The notes below the pieces were generated by a model, which was not told where the DNA came from, ran no database searches, and worked only from the letters and a program-made list of their open reading frames with translations. Shown here in pieces: positions 1 through 10,160 of a stretch of DNA of 64,000 nt. Position numbers and translations under genes: made by a program. The DNA is from Dinochytrium kinnereticum (Eukaryota; Chytridiomycota; Chytridiomycetes; Chytridiales; Chytridiaceae). Positions within the stretch are counted from its first letter, which is position 1, and each line of letters starts with the position of its first letter. The stretch lies in the NCBI GenBank assembly GCA_027604005.1, contig JADGJT010000024.1:43065-107064 (forward strand), written 5' to 3'.

Positions 1-254
1 TCAGTTGGGAAAGCAACGGGTGTTGATGGGGTTTTAAGGATCGCTGCTGCTCGTTGGAGGTTGAGGAGGTCTTGTGCGTAGGTGAGTGTTGGCGGGTTTG
101 CGTGGAGGTCGAAGGGGGTTGCGTGGAGATCGCTGAGGCTGCTAACGGTGGATGCCGGATAAGGAAAGGACGCAGGGTCCACCTTGAGGACTATTGTCGT
201 CGGGGTCTCCATTGGCACTTGATCAGGAAGCGCTGAGGCGTCGCTCGATGCCAT
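1..254 (-). CDS. Partial hypothetical protein cut by the left window edge
   Basis: An ATG on the minus strand at 252-254 opens a frame that stays open for 84 codons to the window edge, with no stop. The visible protein starts MASSDASALPDQVPMETP and is rich in Pro, Thr, Ala and Ser, with a short helical stretch (YAQDLLNLQRAAAIL) near the cut end. No domain is recognisable. It could be the first exon of a longer gene to the left; the start codon could also lie in an upstream exon. The call rests only on the open frame and its orientation, so confidence is limited. Confidence 0.4.
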   Translation of the reverse strand, partial: MASSDASALPDQVPMETPTTIVLKVDPASFPYPASTVSSLSDLHATPFDLHANPPTLTYAQDLLNLQRAAAILKTPSTPVAFPT

Positions 255-789
255 CGACTCGTTCGCCGCCAAGATTAGAGAAGGAAAAAAAAAAAGGAAT
301 CGGACCTGACAAGCACAAATCACCCTTATCACCTCTGACAATTCCTCATGGTCTGGATACTCACGCTCTCAACTCTCTCTTCAATTTTTGGATAAAAGAA
401 AGGACGTTGTCGCCCCCCCCCCCAATGACAGAGACAGAGTGCTCGTTCGAGAAAGAGGGAAGGCTAAGAGTGACGCTAGAAATAACTTATATTCATAAAC
501 AACAATAGGCTGGTGGAGAGAGAGAGCTGTAAAAACGAAAAACAAAGAAGCGATTCAACGTATTCAATACGACTGCGGTAAGGAAGGGGGCGGGAGAAAT
601 GGGAATAATGTAGTGGTAAGAAAGAAAACGCGGGGTATGAAAAGGTTATGATGATAACTCCTAACGGGCATGTACGACAAAAGCCGAAAAAAAGCAAGTG
701 ATCAAAGGGGGGTTTGCATGAAATGAGTTGGTGGGAATAAGACTGAAAAGTAATAACAAGCAACAACAAACATCGGTTCATACTCGGCC
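255..789. other. Intergenic stretch, no gene seen
   Basis: This lies between the 5' end of the left-edge partial gene and the stop codon of the C2H2 gene, so it should hold the promoter of the former and the 3' UTR of the latter. It contains a run of C near 412-423. The short open frames here have no recognisable content. Confidence 0.5.
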
Positions 790-3152
790 CTACGTCACTA
801 CGGAATCATTTCTCGGCTCCATTGACATTCCTGAAGCAGCGACTGCCGCATGCACAGCGGCTAAAGCTGCAGCTACCTGCGCAGCATTCGGCGCGTCATC
901 CCCATTACCTCCATCCCCAGCTGGTGTCGCTAGGCTAGCTTCTAGTTGTTGAAGTAAAGCTGTGGTCGCTAGTGTGAGAGAATGATCTTCAGTCTCTTCC
1001 TCTGGGGGGTTTTGAAGACTCGGCGATGGACTTTCAACTGACGGATCGCGTTGAGGTTGGGGAGTGCCGTCTTCCTCGGGATGGGATGGGGCATTGGGGT
1101 TAGCAGCTTCTTCGGGTACACAGTACAGTTTGCGACCTTCTGGGTCCATGTTTTCGTGTCTTCGAAGAGCATCTCGTCTGTGTTCATGATTCAGGAATAA
1201 TGAAGGAGAGCAAGAAGAATAAATGGAAAGGAAATGAAAGAGACAACGTGCAGAGCTTCCTCTAACCTGGCAAACTGTCTTTTACAAATATTGCAAATGT
1301 GGGGTTTTTCATTCGAATGACGCTTCATATGCCGGTTCAGATCATGTTTTCTAAAAGACACATCCAAACCAACCAAAGTGTGAGGATAAGAATTGCAAGG
1401 GATGACAGAAAAAAGAAGGAAAAAACAAAATAGATATACCGTGCAAACTTCTGATCACAAAGTGTGCAGTCAAAAGGCCTGAAATCCTGATGCGTCTTAA
1501 TATGACTATTCAAATTAAAAAGCCGCGCAAAAGTCCGATTGCAGATATCGCACTTGAACTTCCCCTTCTTACTCTCCCCCTCCAGAAGCAGTCCTGGTTC
1601 ATCCCTCGCCGCCGCCTGAGCAGCAGCAAGTGCAGCTTGTGCAGCCTGCACAGAATCCACCCCTGATGGCGTCCGTGGCGGTGTAGCAATAGAATTTTCA
1701 CGGCCCCCTGCATCATCCATAGGGTCGGAAGCTGAAGTATCGGACGATGAGGATGTTGAGGCAGCAGTATATGTAAGTGAAAGAGCCCTGGCTGCAGCTG
1801 CGGCAGCAGATGTGTCTTCGGGAGAAGTCCCACCTCGGATTGATAACCTTCTTTTCTTTGGAAGCAAGAATTCAAGTGTCAGCGGTAGGGTGTTTGTTGT
1901 GGAGTTATCTCGAGATTTTGGCATTGCAGGAGCAAGCGGAGGGAATGACGGCTTGGGAGTTGGAGGTGGTAATATAACCGGTCCCGTCACGGCACTATCT
2001 TGCTTTGACGTTTTTTTCTTCTGCGGACGCTGTTCAGATTCGGTATGGTCGTCATCAGCCTTCCTTTTATCTTTCTTAGGTTCTCCAGCTGCCTCCTGCT
2101 GCTGAGCCATTTGCAAAAGGTTGCCTTCGTTCAGTGTAGAGGCCAGAAGGGATGTTAAGAGATCGACAGCGGCCTGAGGACTGCCCCCCGAGCCTTTAAG
2201 GGAAAAAGGAAATTTAGTTTAAAGCTGTAGCTGATAGTCAAAATATAGACTTACTCAAAGCAGAGGCAACCACACCAACTATCGCATGATAGCTCTCAGG
2301 ATTGCTGGTAAAAAGCTCAGATATCGGAAGCTCCTGAGCGGCGGCATTGGCCAAGGTGTCCAAAACAGATGCCTCCGATGCCTCCTGTGTCTGCTGTATC
2401 ATATCCGGTGATTCCGGTGACCCAACTGACATTGTCTCCTCCACCACATCTTCCATAGCATTCGACGTCTGAGGCACAGTTTCCGGATTCGATGATGCAA
2501 CGTTGGTCAATGCTTCGGCGACAAGAGCCTGAGCTTCCTCTCCGCCGCCATGAGCCTCAAGCAACTGATTAACGTCCAGCATTAATGATCCATTACTCGT
2601 AACCGCTGTCACAGCTTCAATCAGTGCGGCAGTGGCAGCAGCCATGGCTTCGTTCGAGCCCTCTGCTGACCCAGCGCCTCCGGAAAACCCCTCTCCGCCA
2701 CCGATTCCAGTCTCAACGGCAGCGGCCGCAGCAGCAGCAATAGATAAAACCAAGGCAGCAGCTGGGTCGGTCATGGCCGTTGCATCGGATTCACCTGTAG
2801 ACCCATCCATCACAGTGTCTGGGGTGACCGCAGCCTGTTCTTCTGCTGTTGACTGTGAAGCCAACGCTGCAGCTCCAATTGTTGATTCCAAAGCTTCCTG
2901 AAGTTCTCCGGGCAGAGCGGCGGCAATGGCAGCCTCCAGGGCGGCCAAAGCCTCCTCGGCATTTGCGGGAAGAAGAGCTGCCACCTCTTCTGATGTGAGT
3001 GTGTCAGGTTGATGGTGGTGGGTGTGATGGTGATGCAGCTTATCCGGACCGCCAGCTGAAGAAGAGGAGGCTGCTGAGACGATGTCTGGAGGCCGCAGCA
3101 GCTCCCCCGTTGCCGTTGCCGGTGACGGTGAGGTGCCATCGTCGCCCTCCAT
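790..3152 (-). CDS. C2H2 zinc-finger transcription factor, Crz1-like finger array
   Basis: Four exons (2255-3152, 1440-2193, 1267-1350, 790-1177) give 707 residues. The N-terminal half is acidic and alanine-rich, typical of an activation region. A basic Lys/Arg-rich stretch follows at about residues 320-350. Three C2H2 fingers occupy about residues 512-590: FKCDICNRTFARLFNLNSH, FDCTLCDQKFARKHDLNRH, and HICNICKRQFARRDALRRH. The introns fall inside fingers 2 and 3, and splicing restores both exactly. The spacing and the KHDLNRH and RRDALRRH helices resemble the DNA-binding domain of calcineurin-responsive Crz1-type factors. That is family resemblance; no calcineurin docking site was identified. 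An ATG 60 bases further upstream (3212) is also in frame; 3152 was chosen because it begins the acidic domain. Confidence 0.85.
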
Positions 3153-3713
3153 TTGATGAATCTTTTTTTTTCTGTTGGAGGTGGGACAACACCGATGCCT
3201 CACTGACCTCACGGGTTGAGGCCGTCATCTCAAAAACCACCACCACTTGGCGCACCGCATGACGCCCTCCTTGACGGCATGCACTGAATGCTTTAATTAC
3301 ACTTTGGATGAATATGAGCAGGGTTTGAGAGAAAACGTGACTTTGGCGCGTCTCTTTGTCGCGTTTGCAACAAAACCCCATTGCTGATGACTGAATGCCC
3401 TCTGACGCCAGTTCTCATGTGGATTGCCTGTTGAGTGGTGTAAAACCACGACACAACAAAGAGGTGATCGCGCGGCTCCAACATTGTTTTTACGTTGCGT
3501 GTCTTGACCTCTTCAGAATTCACATCCTGGAAACCTAACGTGCATGCGCTGCGCATCCATTCAATCCGATAAGCCATCAAGAGATTTCCGTTCCTCTCCA
3601 ATACTCGGGCTAACTCAGGCGGTCGCCCTGATTGACGCGCGTCGAGGCATCGTCGCCCTTGTTCTGCCTTGTTCTCTGGAAATTTGTCATCAGCGAAGAA
3701 GAAAGAAACTGTG
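3153..3713. promoter_or_regulatory. Divergent intergenic region between C2H2 and Ufd1-like genes
   Basis: The two flanking genes start head to head 561 bases apart, so this stretch must carry both promoters. No TATA box or known operator stands out. Long open frames here are antisense or out of phase with both genes. Confidence 0.5.
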
Positions 3714-6251
3714 ATGGCCCCACCTCCAACCGCGCGGAAGATGAGCATCTCAAGCGACACCGACAGCGACGACAGTATGGACGACGCCCCTGACAACGTC
3801 GGCCAAGGATCACGCAGCAACCCCCCTGTCTCCTCATCTCCTCCTCCGCTTCCTCCCGTACCAAGATGGTCAAGAACACTGCGGGTTCTTGTCGACGAAA
3901 GCCTCACTGGAGACCGGATGAAGATGAGCCCGGACGTTCTTGAAGAGATTTTGAACCTCGCTGGATCTTCAGCACTCCCATCGCCACTGGTGTTTGAGAT
4001 CGTTTCTACTCGGAATAGGGTCAAAGTCTTTGGGTCTGTGAGGGAGTTTACGGCGGCCGAGTCAGACACTGTTTTAGTCGGGGATGAGTTGGCGAGGAGT
4101 TTGATCAGTGCTGGTGTAGAGGGAATTATGGATGATGATACTCCTACAGCGACTGTGAAGCTGACTGCGTTGCCAAAGTGCGATTACCTGAAGCTTGCTC
4201 CCCTTGAAGAAACGTACCTGAAGATCCCTGACATCCGGTACGCTTGAAGTCATTGATACATTGTTGGACTATTCCTTTATGTCACAGGATGCTTACGCCC
4301 TTCTTCGATTTTTACAGTGCATCTTTGGAAGCACATCTCAGAAAGAACTACGCAACAATATCTGAAGGCGAAACTCTCACAGTCATCCACCGACCAGCAA
4401 ACTCTTCAACCCCACAAAAAAACCACTTCCTAATAACCGAAGTCCGCCCATCAAGAGCTTGCACATGCATCGATGTCGATATCAATCTCGATATTGTGCC
4501 ACTTGATTCAGGTCTAGCGGAAAGGGCCGTCCGTCTCAAACATAGTGGGCCAACAGCAACTCTAGATGGTGATGCTATTTTAGTGCAGCTAACGAAAAGG
4601 CCTGATGGGAAGCTTGCTTTGGAAAGAACAGGGAATGTGGCGGCAGAGCATTCTGTTCATTACAAGGTTTGTAGGAAGATTTCGAGGGCTTTAACCTAAC
4701 CTCGCCATGATGCAGATGAGATTAATTGAGGATGCGAGGAACCTGAAAGTTTCTGTCGAGCCGGAGAGCGGCGATGCCGACCTTTTTGTGTCAACCTCGG
4801 GAGAGATTGCTAGTCTCCGTGATCATCGGTTTATGGACGTGAGCACCGGAACGTCCAAACTGCATTTTGAAGTCGACGATGATCTATCCGAAACTCCATT
4901 TATGTAAGCTGATTGAGATGTACTGTTAATTTCGATTCCTAACAGTATTGCAGCTTCTTTACTGTTAGAGGTTTTGCGCCGGTAACATCATTCACCTTCC
5001 GCGTTGAGGCCAGTTCGGATAAGCCTCCAGCCATTCTTGAAGCGGGACCTGTAATCATTCCAACTACCCCTGAATCTCCTCCTCCTGATTCGAAGCAATG
5101 CGATAATTGCTTTATTTATATTCCTATGAGAACATTCACTATGCATCAGGCGTTTTGTTTTAGAAATAATGCGGTGTGTCAGCAGTGTAGGGATACTGGA
5201 CGGCCATTTATTTTTAAGAAGGATGAGATTGCGAATCACTGGCACTGTACCGAGTGTTGGAAGGTGAGTGGTGGAAGGTGACTTTCTCCCTTGTAAAAAA
5301 ACACTCTAATATCCTTGTCATCCCCTTAGGTCGGAAGCATAACAGAAAAAGACAAGCATTTGCAACTTCTACATACTCCCATACCCTGTGACTGCGGTGT
5401 CGAACTCCCCGCTGAATCTCTCGCAGCACACCGAAGAACTACCTGCCCAGATCGCCTTATTATCTGCCGTTTCTGTCGCCTCCACGTTCGCGCTGGTCCC
5501 CCCTCCAAATCCTCCAAAGACCTTCTTTTAGGCGGAAACCTTTCCGAGCACGAATCCGAATGCGGCGGCCGCACAATTCAATGCGCAAAGTGTCATCAGA
5601 ATGTTCAACTTAAAGATGTTAAACTACATGCACAAGTTCATGATCTTCAGAGAAAGAATCAACCTCGACCGGCTATCTGTGCCAATTCGCAATGCTCTAA
5701 TATGGCGCCGGAGGATCGCTTTTCGAATGTGTTGCGATTGTGCAGGGCTTGCTTTTCCCCATTTTGGAGTGCTAGGCATGATCCTCAGAATCAGAAGTTG
5801 GCCACTAAGCTTATGGGGGCTTATCATGCTCAGTTTACTATTGGGTGTGAAAGATCATTTTGCAAAAATATGGTGGGTTCCTCTTGTATCCACAACCGCA
5901 ATCATTATCCTTTGTTTTAATTAATATTTGATTTATTAATTTCGTTTGCAGTACTGCGCAACAAGCGAAAATAAGGAACTCCTATCCGCCCCCATGGACG
6001 CCAACGACTCTGCTATTCGCTCCCTCGCCCTCCTGAAACTATCTGCCATATTCAAAACAAAGTCCCCTGAGTATCACCTCTGCGTATCTGACCCTGGAAT
6101 CGTTGCGAGAAGGACCCAGGCCAATACCCTCGTTGGACTCGGATATCACGTATCATGGTGTATCAAGGCGCTTATGGAATGTAAGGATGATGCCGGGAAG
6201 GCTGTGGATTGGTTAATGGCAAGTGCGCCGAGATTGGACGAGATGAGATAG
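3714..6251 (+). CDS. Ufd1-domain protein with zinc fingers and C-terminal UBA
   Basis: Six exons (3714-4237, 4288-4666, 4716-4903, 4954-5263, 5330-5872, 5952-6251) give 747 residues. After an acidic N-terminus, residues about 50-300 match the Ufd1 fold, including the KMSPDVLEEIL, PLEETYLKI and FEALLRK-like (LEAHLRKNYATIS) segments. Residues about 400-600 are Cys/His-rich, with C-x2-C and H-x3-C pairs such as CDNCFIYI and HQAFC, like TRAF-type zinc fingers. The last 60 residues (NTLVGLGYHVSWCIKAL) form a UBA-like three-helix unit. The protein is about twice the length of canonical Ufd1. It is more likely a fungal Ufd1-like ubiquitin adaptor than the Npl4 partner itself. A role in ubiquitin recognition or Cdc48 work is inferred. 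The start is the first ATG; the frame upstream has no other. Confidence 0.85.
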
Positions 6252-6467
6252 GAAAGGATGTATATGAATGGTTTGGCCACGTCATTCCTTTTCTAGATAC
6301 TGCGCCATAAGTTATTCTTTCGCATATACATCAGCGTTCTCCTCAGCATCGTTCGTGGATGACCGTATTATGTGAAAAAGGATAATAAAGACCGTACGCG
6401 ATCGCCTCTATTGAAGCATATACTATGAATAATAACCTTGCAGCCAAAAATCGAGTTGGGCAAAATC

Positions 6468-9400
6468 CTAAACATGATCCCTCGCAATCCTCACATCCTC
6501 CCACTTTCCCTCAGAAACGATCCTCCCATTCTCATACCCCCTCAACTCAGCATCAATGCAATACTCTTTCTCAGTACAGGAAAGTCTCACCCTACAATCA
6601 ACTCTAACAATACCCCTCCACCTTGATGCAGCTTCATTATCCATCGCCATCGGGTGAGGCTCTGCGAGAGTTGGGGCTACTTGAATTTGGCCAAGGGTTT
6701 TAAGAGCCTCTGGGGATATGTTTTGGGGACGACCGCATTCTACTCTCCAGCGACATTCAACGGAAGCGGAGGTTGGATCGGTTTCTTGCAGCGTGTAGGT
6801 TTCTTGAGTGGACTCTCCGTATACCCAGCCGTCTACGTCGAAGCGAGTAGCGCCTAACATTTGATTCTAGTGAGCAAGAAGAAACAAGAAATACAGGATG
6901 CAGGGGGACGCGTGTTTTAAGAGTTTGAAGGGAAAAGTAAAGAAATGGAACGCGAACCATGATCTTTGAACCAAAACCTCCGCACCCGATCTTTCGTCCT
7001 CATAATCTGGGCAGGTGTCTCATGCCGGATCACCGAAATGTTCCTTGGCTGACACCCCCTAGCCCTTTCAACAAGATGTCTCGAAACCAAAGCATCTCCG
7101 GATCCAAGCAACAGTGGCAGTTCCAAGCTGCAATTATCCGGAGCCAAATGGACTTCCGTCAAATACGGAGACGGCCAGACTAAGGGCCAGTAGGAAGTAG
7201 ATAGAGCAAGACGGATCACACGACCTGGTTTGACGGTGTGCGAGATATGTTTCATAGTGATCTTAACTGGAATGAGGGTGCCGTCTGTTGGGAGGGCTTC
7301 AGGGTCTGAGTGGGAGGTATGGTGGGTGAGGTTAAGAGGGGACCAGCCTATTAGGAAGGATTCCTTAGTGGTTGGGTTGACGTCGCAGAGTCGTGCCACT
7401 ATATTGTGTGTTAACAAATGTCGAACAGGGCTGGCTCAAAACAAAGCAATTCACCTAGGATGGCCTGGGGTTTGTTGACTGTAACTGTCAAGTTAACTGT
7501 GGGTGATCCCAGCAAATTCGTTTCATGTTCAAAAGGCTCTGAGTCGAAGCACACGCAAAGAAGGTCTGAGTGCAAGCATTAATAAAATTACTAAACAGAA
7601 AAGGACACGAAAGTTACAAAAATCCATTTTATACCATCTTCTCCTTGGTCTGTAGGCATCTCTGGGTCTCCACCGGAAGCGCAAAACCTTGGCGCCGCCT
7701 GCCCAACCTTCAAGTTATTCTTAACAAGGGCTAGAGCTTGTTTCTCCTTCGAAGGATCATCGCAAAGCTTTCCCGGACTGGAGAAGTAGAACTTCCTAAA
7801 TTCTACCTGATCAGAAGGCCAGGAGCTTAGCCCCAGCCAATGACCTGGGCGAGTCGAGCCGTGAGATGAAGGAGGAATTGCGTCTTGAAGGTAGATTTGG
7901 CAGTTGGCTTCGTCCTTCAAACCGGTTTTGGTACCGTCCAGCCTAGTTTCGAATGAGGTTTTATTAGAGAAGGAGGTGAATCGCTAATGTCCAACACAAC
8001 CACTAAGGACTTTTTGACGTAGCTCCTAACACAGTAAAATTACCATTCATCCCACCAGCGAGTGCATTCCTCGAGAAAGTTTATTGCGGGACCTGGGGTT
8101 CCTTGATGAGGCTTTTTTCCCGTTAGGAATATGGAGTGAATAAAGGAAAGGCTTACATAAAGATGTGCCCAAGGTCCGACAAGAGCTTAACAAAATCAAT
8201 GGGAGAATGTACGCGAAGGATAAGAAAGAAAAGCTTACCTTTCCTTGGAACATTCAAACGTTCCATCATATTGAAAATTGGGCGGGTATATGAGTCTGCC
8301 CAACCCCCTACGCAAAACACAGGTGTAGTGATCCTGGAGTAATCCTCACAGACCGACCCATGCTTGTAGTACCAGTCTCGCCGTTGATGTTTAACCCAAT
8401 CTATTATCCTATCCATAGGTTTTAACATGTTCTATAAGTTAAATAGAAGAGTTACCATGGAGTTGTGTTCTGTATTCGCTGGATGAAGCTTTGTCTCCAC
8501 AACCCAACGGTACCTTCTATTTTTTCATGGAGTAAACATCAGGTGAACAATAAAGATTGCCCTTACCAAAAGAGAGAGGATCGGGGGGAAGAGGACAGTG
8601 TTTTAACATAAACCCAGACCAGGTTAGATTGTCCGTTAGCATGCATCTATTTGCAATTCAGCGATTTCAGTAGTATTGAAAGAGCAAACCCTCCAAGGTA
8701 ATGAGCATCGTCCTCATATCTTATTGGGGGGGAAAAACAATAAAAGAAAATGCAAAAAATGGTCAACGCTATATCACACATCTTTAAAATACTTCACCTA
8801 TCATCTGTCGAGCAAACAGTTACGATCGCTTTCAATTCCGCAGGTTGGAGGCAGGCAACTTGAAGAGCATTGAAACCACCCCTAAAAACATATACTTTCA
8901 AATTCAACCTTGTTGAAAGAAGTAGAAGAACAAGCCCTTACCAGCCCTTCCCCATCATGCCAACACTCCCAGTACACCACGGCGCGTTTGCGATAAATTT
9001 AATAACAGCTATGGCGTCTTCCAGCTCTTGGGGAGTGTACTCGTCCTCTAATATACCAGTGCTGTCCCCACTTCCCCGCATATCGCAGCGAACAACCACA
9101 AACCCCCTGGAGGCGAAGAATGGGTGCATGATTTCATCTAAGCATCCATTCAACATCAGGCTATCTTTTCAGAAGAAAACCAAACCTTGCAGAGCCGTGA
9201 AATCCCTCTTTCGATGAGGAACAAACTCCAATATCCCTGAAAACTTCTTCCCAGCCAAAGCATCCCTTGGCATCCACACCCTAGCCGAAAGCTTCGTGCC
9301 TCCCGGCAGAGGAATCGTCCAATTTTCCATCAGCTTCACCGCAAGAGGTTTCGGCGGTGGTGTCCATTGACCTAAACCTGGTTTTGCCTCTGGAATGAAG

Positions 9401-9699
9401 GGAGGCGCCTTTGGTGGAGGTTCTTGGCGCTCCAACTCTTGATTTGTAGTAATGGGTGTGGTTGGCTGGGGGGCATTTTCTACCTCATCTGGTTCGTCAT
9501 GAAGGATGACCGGCGCTTGAAGCACTTTTTTCGGGAGCTGAGGTGTCGACTGCAACGCAGAGGCTGCAATGTCTGACGCGGTTGTGCTAGAGGCCGGCTT
9601 TTTGATGTCGGTGGTTGTGGTAGTTGCGGTGATGGGGGACGATGGGGTATCGGCGGCGACCGCGGCCGCGTCCTTTGACCCAGCAACGCGCAGCATTGC
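6468..9699 (-). CDS. CocE/NonD-type S15 hydrolase-like protein, nucleophile Ser replaced by Gly
   Basis: Thirteen exons (9186-9699, 8942-9137, 8798-8881, 8690-8719, 8567-8646, 8456-8516, 8239-8408, 8157-8185, 8044-8111, 7635-7942, 7455-7565, 6958-7398, 6468-6853) give 825 residues. A low-complexity N-terminus is followed by the S15 alpha/beta-hydrolase core (FVPHRKRD, VVVRCDMRGSGDSTG, NALQVACLQP, CSTDDRYEDDAHY, KHQRRDWYYKHGSVCEDY). A jelly-roll X-Pro dipeptidyl-peptidase C-terminal domain comes last. The acid (Asp360, GGWADSYT) and His (His386, GPWAHLYP) of the triad are present. The nucleophile elbow, normally G-x-S-W-G-G, reads GKGWGG, with Gly236 coded by GGC at 8944-8946. Splice phases are intact throughout, so it is not an obvious decayed gene. 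The start is the first in-frame ATG after a TGA; a further upstream exon carrying a signal or anchor is possible. Confidence 0.85.
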
Positions 9700-10160
9700 T
9701 GTGTTGGTTGAACTGCTTGCGAGATAAACTGCGAGGACTGCTATCGATGGGGGCTTTTCTGGACTCAATTGTCAGGGGGCCATGCGGGCCATCAAACTCC
9801 GCCTGTCAGGCACAGGAGGTTTGGCTTTTTGCAGAACACCCGCATCAGCCTTGAAGCATTAGACACAGCTAGCCCTCAGTCTTACTGACTTGAGTTGAGT
9901 AAATAACATGTATAAGAATTATCGAGTTAAAGTGTTCGTTTACACCCAGAGAACAAGAAGCAAAGAATGTGTCTGGGAAGATAAATTCAAGGGAGGAAAA
10001 AAAAAACATACTCTTTCATCGAGCAATTGAACCTCATTTAGACCAACTAAACCAAAAGCCGTCGAGACAACCAAAAAAACAACAAAACAAAATAGGAACA
10101 ACAAATTAGACGAAACATTAAAAGATAAAAGATAGAAGAAAAGCATCAAACCCCCCTGAT
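9700..10160. other. Intergenic stretch between two minus-strand genes
   Basis: This holds the presumed promoter of the S15-like gene and the 3' UTR of the SPX transporter. The part near 10000-10140 is A-rich (T-rich on the transcribed strand). No further gene is supported. Confidence 0.5.

Noticed and set aside
8409..8455. Apparent frameshift in the S15-like gene when the nearest AG after the donor at 8455 is used
   Set aside because: Using the next AG (exon starting at 8408) gives a 47-nt intron and restores the family sequence WIIDWVKHQRRD, so no frameshift exists.
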